Positions 54,638 through 64,000 of a stretch of DNA of 64,000 nt are shown piece after piece. A program made the translations under genes and the position numbers. Source of the stretch: Adiantum capillus-veneris. Taxonomy: Eukaryota; Streptophyta; Polypodiopsida; Polypodiales; Pteridaceae. The first letter of the stretch is position 1. Each line of letters opens with the position of its first letter. The notes below the pieces were generated by a model, which had not been told where the DNA came from, did not search any database, and saw only the letters and a program-made list of their open reading frames with translations. Where the stretch lies: the NCBI GenBank assembly GCA_014529385.2, contig CM043944.1:64562248-64626247 (forward strand). Direction: 5' to 3'.

Positions 54638-56908
54638 TAGGTTGGACAAGTGGTGAACCTTGAGACCAAATCCTCCTTGCTATATTAATGGAAGCAAGGT
54701 TGGACAAGTGGTGGACCTTGAAACCAAAGCCTCTTTGCTATATGAGAGCATAGGTTGGACCTAGTTGTAATACCCATTGCCACCTATCAACTACTATAGG
54801 ACTATGCTTTCCAATGTTCAAGTATCCCTTGAGTCTTGCAAGGTTGAACACGTGGTGGACCTTGAAACCAAAATCCCCTTTCTATATCAGAGCATAGCTT
54901 GGACAAGTGGTGGACCTAGTTATAATGCCCAATATCCAAGGTGAAATACCTTAAGAATTTGCTACCTTGCTTGCCAATGTTTACGTAGCCCCTCATTTCT
55001 TTAATGGAAGTAAGGTTGGACAAGTGGTGGACCTTGAAACCAAAGCCTCTTTGCTATATTAGAGCATAGGTTGGACTTAGTTTTAATACCCACTGCCGCC
55101 TATCAACTACTATAGGACTATGCTTTCCAATGTCCAAGTATCCCTTGAGTCTTTCAAGGTTGAACACGTGGTGGACCTTGAAACGAAAATCCCCTTTCTA
55201 TATTAGAAAGGTTGAACACATGGTGGACCTTGAAACGAAAATCCCCTTTCTTTATCAGAGCATAGCTTGGACAAGTGGTGGACCTAGTTATAATGCCCAA
55301 TATCCAAGGTGAAACACCTTAGGACCTTGCTACCTTGCTTGCCAATGTTTACGTAGCCCCTCATTTCTTTAATGGAAGCAAGGTTGGACAAGTGGTGGAC
55401 CTTGAAACCAAAGCCTCTTTGCTATATGAGAGCATAGGTTGGACCTAGTTGTAATACCCACTGCCACCTATCAACTACTATAGGACTATGCTTTCCAATG
55501 TTCAAGTATCCCTTGAGTCTTGCAAGGTTGAACACGTGGTGGACCTTGAAACCAAAATCCCCTTTCTATATCAGAGCATAGCTTGGACAAGTGGTGGACC
55601 TAGTTATAATGCCCAATATCCAAGGTGAAATACCTTAGGAATTTGCTACCTTGCTTGCCAATGTTTATGTAGCCCCTCATTTCTTTAATGGAAGTAAGGT
55701 TGGACAAGTGGTGGACCTTGAAACCAAAGCCTCTTTGCTATATTAGAGCATAGGTTGGACCTAGTTTTAATACCCACTGCCGCCTATCAACTACTATAGG
55801 ACTATGCTTTCCAATGTCCAAGTATCCCTTGAGTCTTCCAAGGTTGAACACCTGGTGGACCTTGAAACGAAAATCCCCTTTCTATATTAGAAAGGTTGAA
55901 CACATGGTGGACCTTGAAACGAAAATCCCCTTTCTTTATCAGAACATAGCTTGGACAAGTGGTGGACCTAGTTATAATGCCCAATATCCAAGGTGAAACA
56001 CCTTAGGACCTTGCTACCTTGCTTGCCAATGTTTACGTAGCCACTCATTTCTTTAATGGAAGCAAGGTTGGACAAGTGGTGGACCTTGAAAGCAAAGCCT
56101 CTTTGCTATATGAGAGCATAGGTTGGACCTAGTTGTAATACCCACTGCCACCTATCAACTACTATAGGACTATGCTTTCCAATGTCCAAGTATGCCTTGA
56201 GTCTTGCAAGGTTGAACACGTGGTGGACCTTGAAACCAAAATCCCCTTTCTATATCAGAGCATAGCTTGGACAATTGGTGGACCTAGTTATAATGCCCCT
56301 CCTTTCTTTAATGGAAGAAAGGTTGGAAAAGTGGTGAATCTTGAAACCCAAACCCTTTGGCTATATATAGAGGATATCTTGGACAAGTGGTGGGCTTAGT
56401 TGTAGTATCCAATGTCCAAGGTCCAAGGTGAACTATGTAAAGACCTTACTTCCAAAAACAAAGTCGTACAAGTGGTTCTCCTTGAAACCAAAACCTCCTT
56501 AGTGTATTAGAACATAGCTTCGAGAAGTGGTGGACTTAGTTGTAATGGTGAATGTCCAAAGCAAACTATTATAGGACCTTGCTTCCCAAATCAAGTTTGG
56601 ACAAGTGGTGGATCTTGAAACGAAAACCCCCTTACTCTATTAGAGCATAGCTTAGATAAGTGGTGGACCTAGCTGCCTTGGAAAATGTTCAATCTGAACT
56701 GCTGCAGGACCTTGCTATTAAATGTCTAAGTAGAGCTAGCTTCTTTAATGGAATCAAGGTTGGGAAAGTGGTGCATCTTGAAACCAAAAGCCCTTTATTG
56801 TATTAGAGAATAGCTTGGACAAGTGAGGGACCTAGTTTTAATGTGTGATGTCCAAAGAAAAGTATTACAAGACCTTGCTTTCCAATATTTGAATTGGTCA
56901 AGTGGTTA
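54638..56908 (+). repeat. motif array 1 (GGACAAGTGGTGGACC), dimeric higher-order repeat
   Basis: I count about 27 recognisable copies of the motif, exact or degenerate, all on the plus strand. In the regular part consecutive copies are spaced about 57, 117 and 142 bp apart in rotation. A marker word ACTATGCTTTCCAATG occurs at 54,801, 55,117, 55,495, 55,801 and 56,169, so units of about 310 and 370 bp alternate and the dimer is about 680 bp. Copies after 56,300 are increasingly degenerate. The motif is followed by TTGAAACCAAA in many units. No frame is consistently coding. Confidence 0.9.
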
Positions 56909-57606
56909 AAACTAAGTATAAAACTTTGACCTTTTTCTTCTCGAATTGCCAAAAAGCTAGTTTTAGACACCCCTAAATGAAAATGGTTTAGGGTGGCCTT
57001 AAACAATGTTTTTTCAAAGACTTGAACAAAAGGGTTGCCGAAGAGTAATGACAATTTATTGTGGCTTGAAGTGCCTGAGTATGTGAAAACAAGCCTAGGT
57101 TTTCCACGAGGCAAAAGGTGACATAATAAGAACATTGGAAACTTAGGATTGACCATGTGGCCTAAACTTTGGCAAGTGAAGTGCTGGCCAAGTTTTGTGG
57201 CATAGTGTGCACTTGGTCCTATATGTGTTGACCACTTGGCTAAATCTAGGACCATAAGGCCAAACCTTTGGCACCTTAAATATAGTATGGGACATAATCT
57301 AGAACTGCTATAGTAAATTAGTAGTATAGCTAATATGTTAATATTTGTATTATATTTAAGTATATGCTAATATAATTTATGTTCAAAATTTCACTAACGA
57401 AGAATGTTCCCATTTAGCACTCCAGATGCGGGGTCTTAGGGCAATGCCACAATGGGGTGACAAGGCAGCGCTTCCACGTGAGGTTTGGGGGTAGCGCTCT
57501 TGATGGGGATGTGGAATATAGCGCTCTCGATGGCGGGGCTTGGGAGGTTGATTTTGGGATATTGTTCTGGGCGGGGTCCTGGGGCAGCGCCCCGGGCGGG
57601 GTCAAG
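56909..57606. other. unassigned spacer
   Basis: No array motif and no coding domain. A GC-rich patch with GGGGC(G) words lies at 57,425-57,610. The stretch may belong to the insertion that splits the motif arrays. Confidence 0.35.
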
Positions 57607-57806
57607 GGGCCGTGTGATTTGGTTAATTTTTTATATTGCTTTTGTTTTTTTCATATTTTATAGAGTTACGCATGAATTACGCATGAATTTTTCATTTTGT
57701 TTGTTTTATAGAGTTACGCATGTTTTTCATATTTTCAACCATGATTTCTTTAATTTTGGCCGTGTGAATTGGTTAATTTTTTATATTGCTTTTGTTTTTT
57801 TTAATC
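57607..57806 (+). repeat. short direct repeat pair
   Basis: GCCGTGTGA.TTGGTTAATT continuing TTTTATATTGC occurs at 57,610 and 57,761. GAGTTACGCATG occurs at 57,663 and 57,709. These indicate local duplication of about 150 and 46 bp. Confidence 0.8.
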
Positions 57807-58260
57807 CTATGATAAAACATGGACTTGTAGCATACGTGGCATTCTAATAAACCCTATCAAGATTAGGCACACAGAGAGCGCACGAGCAACGCACACAGAG
57901 AAAGCAGGTGAGCAGCAAACACACAGAAAGCGCACACGGATCGCACAGAGTTGGAGTATACGCGCGCGTAGAGGAGCAAGCTTGGCATCGTACACAACAC
58001 ACAGGTGGAGTGCACAGGATTGAAAGTTCGCGCACAAGATAAAGAAACAGCAACGTACACAACGCTTTCTAGAAGGGCAGGATCGGGCAGTCTTCTCAGG
58101 AGACATTGCACACCTCACGAATAGAGAAAAAACAGGTATTTCTCTCTCTCTCACTCTCTGTCTTTCTCCATATAGAGAAGATGGTTCTCTGTAACTCTTC
58201 TTGCACACACACTCTCTCGTCAAAAGACAGAGATACATAGTTTAAAAGTATCCCCGCACA
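57807..58260. other. LTR- or promoter-like gene-free stretch
   Basis: Rich in GCACAC/CACACAG words and, from 58,138, TCTCTC runs. No domain. Long minus-strand frames here arise from low-complexity sequence. Confidence 0.35.
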
Positions 58261-58530
58261 CATACACATATTCCCACACATCGTCTTCCTCTCTTCCACA
58301 TACATAACCACAGTGAAATCTGTTATCTTGCTGTCTCTCTCTTGAAAATACATGCACATATTCCCACACATCGTCTTCCTCACTTCCACATACATAACCA
58401 CAATGAAATCTGTTACCTTGTTGTCTCTCTCTTGAAAATACGTGCACATATTCCCATACATCGTCTTCCTCTCTTCCACATACATAAACACAGTGAAATC
58501 TGTTATCTTTCTCTCACCTCTCTCTAAAAA
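58261..58530 (+). repeat. 90-bp tandem repeat, three copies
   Basis: TTCCCACACATCGTCTTCCT (third copy TTCCCATACATC) starts at 58,271, 58,361 and 58,451, exactly 90 bp apart. Each unit goes on with CCACATACATAA, CAGTGAAATCTGTTA and a TCTCTCTCTTGAAAATAC block. Because 90 is a multiple of three, frames stay open through it. Confidence 0.95.
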
Positions 58531-58541
58531 ACAGGTATTTA

Positions 58542-58573
<32 letters not shown>

Positions 58574-59020
58574 TGTATCTTGCTATCTCTCTCTTGAAAA
58601 TACATGCTCATGTATGTGTGCGTCTGTGTTATCTATGTGTATGTATGTATATTTGTGTTATTTCATTGTAATACTCATACATAATGCAGATACACAATTA
58701 CACTTAATTACGATATGCACACATAGTATATATACATACATAAATATCACAAATAACTAGCACATTGTAATACTAGTAAAATTGAATGGAAGACTTACTT
58801 GCGTGATCTGTTAAAGTCGATTCTTGTAGCGAGTTCTGGATGTATGCTGAGCTGATTTTCCTCTAATCCATTTGTAGATATGATTGTAACTTCTGTTTCT
58901 CAAAAATAGTAGTGTTGTTTAGTGTTACACCTAATGGACATAAATGGTTTAAACTAGGACATGTAGACCAAAAATACGTGTATTTCTTTGGATGAATATA
59001 TACACTTTTTGGTGACCCTT
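58531..59020. other. unassigned stretch with simple repeats
   Basis: (TC)n and TATC runs at 58,540-58,575 and TATGTATG runs near 58,640. No coding sequence. Confidence 0.4.
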
Positions 59021-59028
59021 ACCACAAG

Positions 59029-59125
59029 TGGTGGACCTTGAGACCAGTGGACTATAAGGACCTCCAAACAATACCTTGTACACTCAATCCTTCTTGGTAT
59101 CTAGGTTGGACAAGTGGTGGACCTT
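59029..59125 (+). repeat. two isolated array motifs
   Basis: ACAAGTGGTGGACCTTGA at 59,031 and GGACAAGTGGTGGACCTTG at 59,109 belong to the array family. They mark where the array resumes after a gap of about 2.1 kb. Confidence 0.85.
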
Positions 59126-59383
59126 GTTCAAATTCTCTAACCACTCTCTCTAACATGGTGACATAATTTAGGTGTGATAAATTCATATCTATGCAAACTA
59201 ATATCAGTTTAGGCTTGTTAATTTGAATTTGTTTGAATTTATGTACAATATAATGATTTGAGGTTTGCATATTTGAATTTAGGTGGTATAATGATATCTT
59301 TTTGTGGTAAACTTGAATTTAAAATCAATTTCGCGTGGAATATTTTAAATTTAAGTAGTAAAATTTAAATTTTTATAAAAAAG

Positions 59384-59485
59384 TTTGAATTTTAAAATTT
59401 GGGCGGGATATTTTAAAATTTAGGCGGGATATTTAAGATTTGGGAGGGATATTTTAAATTTAGGCGGGAAGGTTTTGAATTTATA
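59384..59485 (+). repeat. four-fold GGCGGGATATTT repeat
   Basis: TTTGGGCGGGATATTTTAAA, TTTAGGCGGGATATTTAAG, TTTGGGAGGGATATTTTAAA and TTTAGGCGGGAAGG follow each other at 25-28 bp. The surrounding DNA is AT-rich and TTTGAATTT-rich. Confidence 0.85.
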
Positions 59486-59499
59486 GCGAGATCTCCCTT

Positions 59500-62400
59500 A
59501 CATAAGAGAGTATAGGTTGGACAAGTGGTGGACCTTCAAGCTAGAGCATCCATGCTACTGGACATGATAGGTAGGGAATCTAGTTGAATATTGTATGTAT
59601 AATATATATGTAATAGATCTAGCTTGGACAAGTGGTGGACCTTGGAACAAAACCCCATGTAAAACATATCATGCACATTCCAAGTGGTCAAAAAAAATAT
59701 CATTTAAGATATAGCCTTATAGGTTGGACAAGTGGTGGACCTTAACACCCAGATATTCTTCATATAATGACATAGAGTGGAAAACTGGTGAATCTTGAGA
59801 CCAAACCATGCTACTAGCGATAATAGCTTGGACAAGTGGTGGACCTTGAAAGTAAACCCCCCATCTACGAAATATCGTGGGTTTAAGGTATTTCGATGGA
59901 GCCTAGCATCTTGGAGACATCGTGCATCTTGCTTCTCTTCATGTTTCAATGGAGCCTATCTTGGACAAATGGTGGAGCATCCTTCTCTCCATGTTTCAAT
60001 GGACCCTAGCTTGGACAAGTGGTGGACCTTTGCTTCTCTCTATTATTCAATAGAGTTGGCTTGGACAAGTGGTGGACCTTGGAACCAAACCCCCATGTAA
60101 AACCTATCATGGTCACTCCAAGTGGTGAGAAAGAATAACCTTTAAGATATAGCCTTAAAGGTTGGACAAGTGGTGGACCTTAACACCCTAATATTCTTAA
60201 TATAATGACATAGAGTGAAAAAATGGTGAATCTTGAGACAAAACCACTCATGCTACTAGCATTAATAGCTTGGACAAGCGGTGGACCTTGAACGTAAACC
60301 CCCCATGTTTCAATAGAGTTAACTTCGACAAATGGTGGAGCATCCTTCTCTCCATGTTTCAATGGAGCCTAGCTTAGACAAGTGGTGGACCTTTGCTTCT
60401 CTCTATGATTCAATAGAGTTAGCTTGGACAAGTTGTGGACCTTGGAACCAAAGCCCCATGTAAAACCTATCATGGTCACTCCAAGTGGTAATAAAGAATA
60501 ACCTTTAAGATGTAGCCTTATAGGTTGGACAAGTGGTGGACCTTAACACGCGCATATTCTTAATGTAATGACATAGAGTGGAAAAATGGTAAATCTTGAG
60601 ACAAAACCACTCATGCTACTAGTGATAATAGCTTGGACAAGTGGTGGACCTTGAATGTAAACCCCTCATCTACGACATATCGTGGGTTTAATGTTTTTCC
60701 ATGGAGCCTAGCATCTTGGAGACATGGTGCACCTTGATTCTCCTCATGTTTCAATGGAGCCTACCTTGGACAAATGGTGGAGCATCCTTCTCTCCATGTT
60801 TCAATGGACCCTAGCTTAGACAAGGGGTGGACCTTTGCTTTTCTCTATGTTTCAATAGAGTTAGCTTGGACAAGTGGTGGACCTTGGAACCAAACCCCCA
60901 TGTAAAACGTATCATGGTCACTCCAAGTAGTAAGAAAGAATAACCTTTAAGATGTAGCCTTTTAGGTTGGACAAGTGGTGGACCTTAACACCCACATATT
61001 CTTAATAAAAGTGGTGAATCTTGAGACCAAACCACTCACGCTACTAGCAATAATAGCTTGGACAAGTGGTGGACCTTGAATGTAAACCCCTCATCTACGA
61101 AATATCGTGGGTTTAATGTATTTCGATGGAGCCTAGCATCTTGGAGACATGGTGCAGCTTGCTTCTCGTCATGTTTCAATGGAGCCTATCTTGGACAAAT
61201 GGTGGAGCATCCTTCTCTCCATGTTTCAATGGACCCTAGCTTGGACAAGTGGTGGACCTTTGTTTCTCTCTATGTTTCAATAGAGTTAGCTTGGACAAGT
61301 AGTGGACCTTGGAACCAAACCCCCATGTAAAACCTATCATGGTCACTCCAAGTGGTAATAAAGAATAACCTTTAAGATATAGCCTTATAGGTTGGACAAG
61401 TGGTGGACCTTAACACACGCATATTCTTAATATAATGACATAGAGTGGAAAAGTGGTGAATCTTGAGACCAAACCACTCAGGCTACTACCAATAATAGCT
61501 TGGACAAGTGTTGGACCTTGAATGTAAACCCCTCATCTACGACATATCGTGGGTTTAATGTTTTTCGATGGAGCCTAGCATCTTGGAGACATGGTGCACC
61601 TTGATTCTCCTCATGTTTCAATGGAGCCTACCTTGGACAAATGGTGGAGCATCCTTCTCTCCATGTTTCAATGGACCCTAGCTTAGACAAGGGGTGGACC
61701 TTTGCTTCTCTCTATGTTTCAATAGAGTTAGCTTGGACAAGTGGTGGACCTTGGAACCAAACCCCCATGTAAAACCTATCATGGTCACTCCAAGTAGTAA
61801 GAAAGAATAACCTTTAAGATGAAGCTTTATAGGTTGGACAAGTGATGGACCTTAACACGCGCATATTCTTAATATAATGACATAGAGTGGAAAAGTGGTG
61901 AATGTTGAGACCAAACCACTCAGGCTACTAGCAATAATAGCTTGGACAAGTGGTGGACCTTGAATGTAAACCCCTCATCTATGAAATATCGTGGGTTTAA
62001 TGTATTTCGATGGAGCCTAACATCTTGGAGACATGGTTGAGCTTGCTTCTCGTCATGTTTCAATGGAGCCTATTTTGGACAAATGGTGGAGCATCCTTCT
62101 CTCCATGTTTCAATGGACCCTAGCTTGGACAAGTGGTGGACCTTTGTTTCTCTCTATGTTTCAGTAGAGTTAGCTTGGACAAGTGGTGGACCTTGGAACC
62201 AAACCCCCATGTAAAACCTATCATGGTCACTCCAAGTGGTAATAAAGAATAACCTTTAAGATGTAGCCTTATAGGTTGGACAAGTGGTGGACCTTAACAC
62301 GCGCATATTCTTAATATAATGACATAGAGTGGAAAAGTGGTGAATCTTGAGACCAAACCACTCAGGCTACTACCAATAATAGCTTAGACAAGTGTTGGAC

Positions 62401-64000
62401 CTTGAATGTAAACCCCTCATCTACGACATATCGTGGGTTTAATGTTTTTCGATGGAGCCTAGCATCTTGGAGACATGGTGCACCTTGCTTCTCCTCATGT
62501 TTCAATGGAGCCTACCTTGGACAAATGGTGGAGCATCCTTCTCTCCATGTTTCAATGGACCCTAGCTTAGACAAGGGGTGGACCTTTGCTTCTCTCTATG
62601 TTTAAATAGAGTTAGCTTGGACAAGTGGTGGACCTTGGAACCAAACCCCCATGTAAAACCTATCATGGTCACTCCAAGTAGTAAGAAAGAATAACCTTTA
62701 AGATGTAGCCTTATAGGTTGGACAAGTGGTGGACCTTAACACCCACATATTCTTAATAAAAGTGGTGAATCTTGAGACCAAACCACTCAGGCTACTAGCA
62801 ATAATAGCTAGGGATAACCATTAAGATATAGTCTTTCAAGTGGTGAGAAAGAATAACCATTAAGATATAGTCTTATAGGTTGGACAAGTGGTGGACCTTA
62901 ACACCCAAATATTCTTAATATAATGACAGAGAGTGGAAAAGTGGTGAATCTTGAGAGCAAACCACTCATGCTACTAGCGATAATAGGTTGGACAAATTGT
63001 TGATCTTGAATGTAAACTCCCCATGTACAAAATAACGTGGGTTTAAGGTATTTCGATGGAGGCTAGCATCTTGGAGATATGGTGCAGCTTGCTTCTCTTC
63101 ATGTTTCAATGGAGTCTATCTTGGACAAATGGTGGAGCATCCTTCTCTCCATGTTTCAATAGACCCTAGCTTAGACAAGTGGTGGACCTTTGCTTCTCTC
63201 TATGTTTCAATAGAGTTAGCTTGGACAAGTGGTGGACCTTGGAACCAAACCCCCATGTAAAACCTTTCATGGTCACTCCAAGTGGTCAGAAAGAATAACC
63301 ATTAAGATATAGTCTTATAGGTTCGACAGGTGGTGGACCTTAATACCCAAATATTCTTAATATAATGACACAGAGTGAAAAAGTGGTGAATCTTGAGACC
63401 AGACCCCTCATGCTACTAGCGTTAATAGGTTGGACAACTGGTGGACCTTGAATGTAAACCTTCCATGTTTCAATAGAGTTAGCTTCGACAAATGGTGGAG
63501 CATCCTTCTCTCCATGTTTCAATGGAGCCTAGCTTGGACAAGTGGTGGACCTTTTGCTTCTCTCTATGAGAAGAATAAAGTTAGCTTGGATAAGTGGTGG
63601 ACCTTGGAACCAAATCCCTATGTAAAACATATCATGGACATTTCAAGTGGTGAGAAAGAATACCCTTTAAGATATACCCTTATAGGTTGGACAAGTGGTC
63701 GACCTTAACACCTAGATCTTCTTTATATAATGACATAGAGTGGAAAAGTGGTGAATCTTGAGACCAAACAACTCATGCTACTAGGGATAATAGCTTGGAA
63801 AAGTGACTGACCTTGACGTTAAACCCCACATGTAAACAATATCATGTGTTTAAGGTATTTCAATGGATCCTAGAATCTTGGAGACATGGTGCAACTTGCT
63901 TCTTTTCATGTTTCAATGAAGCCTATCTTCCACCAATGGGGGATCATCCTTCTCTAAATGTCTCAGTGGAGCCTAGCTTGGACAAGTGGTGGACCTTTGC
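59500..64000 (+). repeat. motif array 2, 442-bp units in A/B dimers
   Basis: The same motif continues to the window edge, always on the plus strand, about seven times per unit in recognisable sub-types: ..GGACCTTAACAC, GGAAAAGTGGTGAATCTTG, ..GGACCTTGAATGT, GGAGACATGGTGCACCTT, GGACAAATGGTGGAGC, ..GGACCTTTGC and ..GGACCTTGGAACC. The marker CATCTTGGAGACAT lies at 60,712, 61,137, 61,579, 62,021 and 62,463. The last three intervals are each 442 bp. Units alternate between form A (CACCTTGATTCTCCTC) and form B (CAGCTTGCTTCTCGTC). Beyond 62.7 kb and before 60.7 kb the order is less regular. Confidence 0.9.

Noticed and set aside
57807-58491. Cysteine-rich minus-strand ORFs of 130-143 codons
   Set aside because: Produced by low-complexity CACACA/TCTCTC sequence and the 90-bp repeat. 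No recognisable motif.
59795-63708. Possible repeat protein with LDKWWT or WTSGGP units
   Set aside because: These peptides are translations of the array motif in different frames. Stops and frame changes occur in most units and no frame is conserved.
54638-64000. CRISPR-like array: short repeat with spacers
   Set aside because: Spacers are themselves repeated in higher-order units and lengths vary from about 50 to 145 bp. No cas genes, and the context is plant nuclear DNA.

Overview
The window looks like transposon-dense nuclear DNA of a land plant with a large genome. Every coding remnant I can name belongs to a plant mobile-element family: Ty3/gypsy and Ty1/copia retrotransposons, two LINE types, and a CACTA (En/Spm) DNA transposon. 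I found no housekeeping gene, rRNA, tRNA or bacterial-type operon. A fern or another seedless plant is my best guess, because single-exon proteins of the DUF7869 type like the one at 51.4-54.5 kb are, from memory, common there. The sequence alone does not prove this.

Layout. 0-3.65 kb: LTR/leader sequence with a primer-binding site and a broken gypsy gag. 3.65-7.0 kb: the 3' part of a minus-strand gypsy element (integrase, polypurine tract, probable 3' LTR). 7-11.9 kb: degraded retroelement debris, LTR-like promoter blocks and a repeat shared with 49.2 kb. 11.9-19.9 kb: a plus-strand gypsy pol (RT, RNase H, integrase, C-terminal tail) split by a nearly full-length LINE (LINE A, 13.1-18.7 kb) with a visible target-site duplication. 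19.9-21.1 kb: copy 1 of an unclassified repeat, here called R1. 21.1-25.6 kb: LINE B, minus strand, same family as LINE A, 5'-truncated, inserted at the edge of R1. 25.6-29.1 kb: two gypsy fragments and a ~570-bp direct repeat. 29.1-30.1 kb: LTR remnant and a 118-bp (AG)n tract. 30.5-35 kb: LINE C, minus strand, with an L1-type ORF1 (coiled coil plus RRM-like) and EN-RT ORF2. 36.2-45.1 kb: R1 copy 2, split by a 7.8-kb CACTA element (36,556-44,356). 45.2-47.5 kb: copia LTR, primer-binding site and gag. 47.5-51.0 kb: unassigned AT-rich DNA and a second copy of the first gypsy gag. 51.4-54.5 kb: an intact 1045-codon DUF7869-like, probably transposase-derived gene on the minus strand. 54.6-64.0 kb: long arrays of a 16-22 bp motif (core GGACAAGTGGTGGACC), all on one strand, arranged in dimeric higher-order repeats and interrupted at 56.9-59.0 kb.

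How the parts relate. The CACTA element has two divergent genes around a 1.5-kb field of palindromes. Its TPase has lost the catalytic core, while its second gene keeps clean splice sites and carries one stop. The DUF7869-like gene is the only long undamaged coding sequence and lies immediately beside the motif array. The most testable new idea here is that the array is the subterminal binding-site region of that gene's own element. Nesting order can be read directly: LINE A is younger than gypsy A, and the CACTA element is younger than R1.
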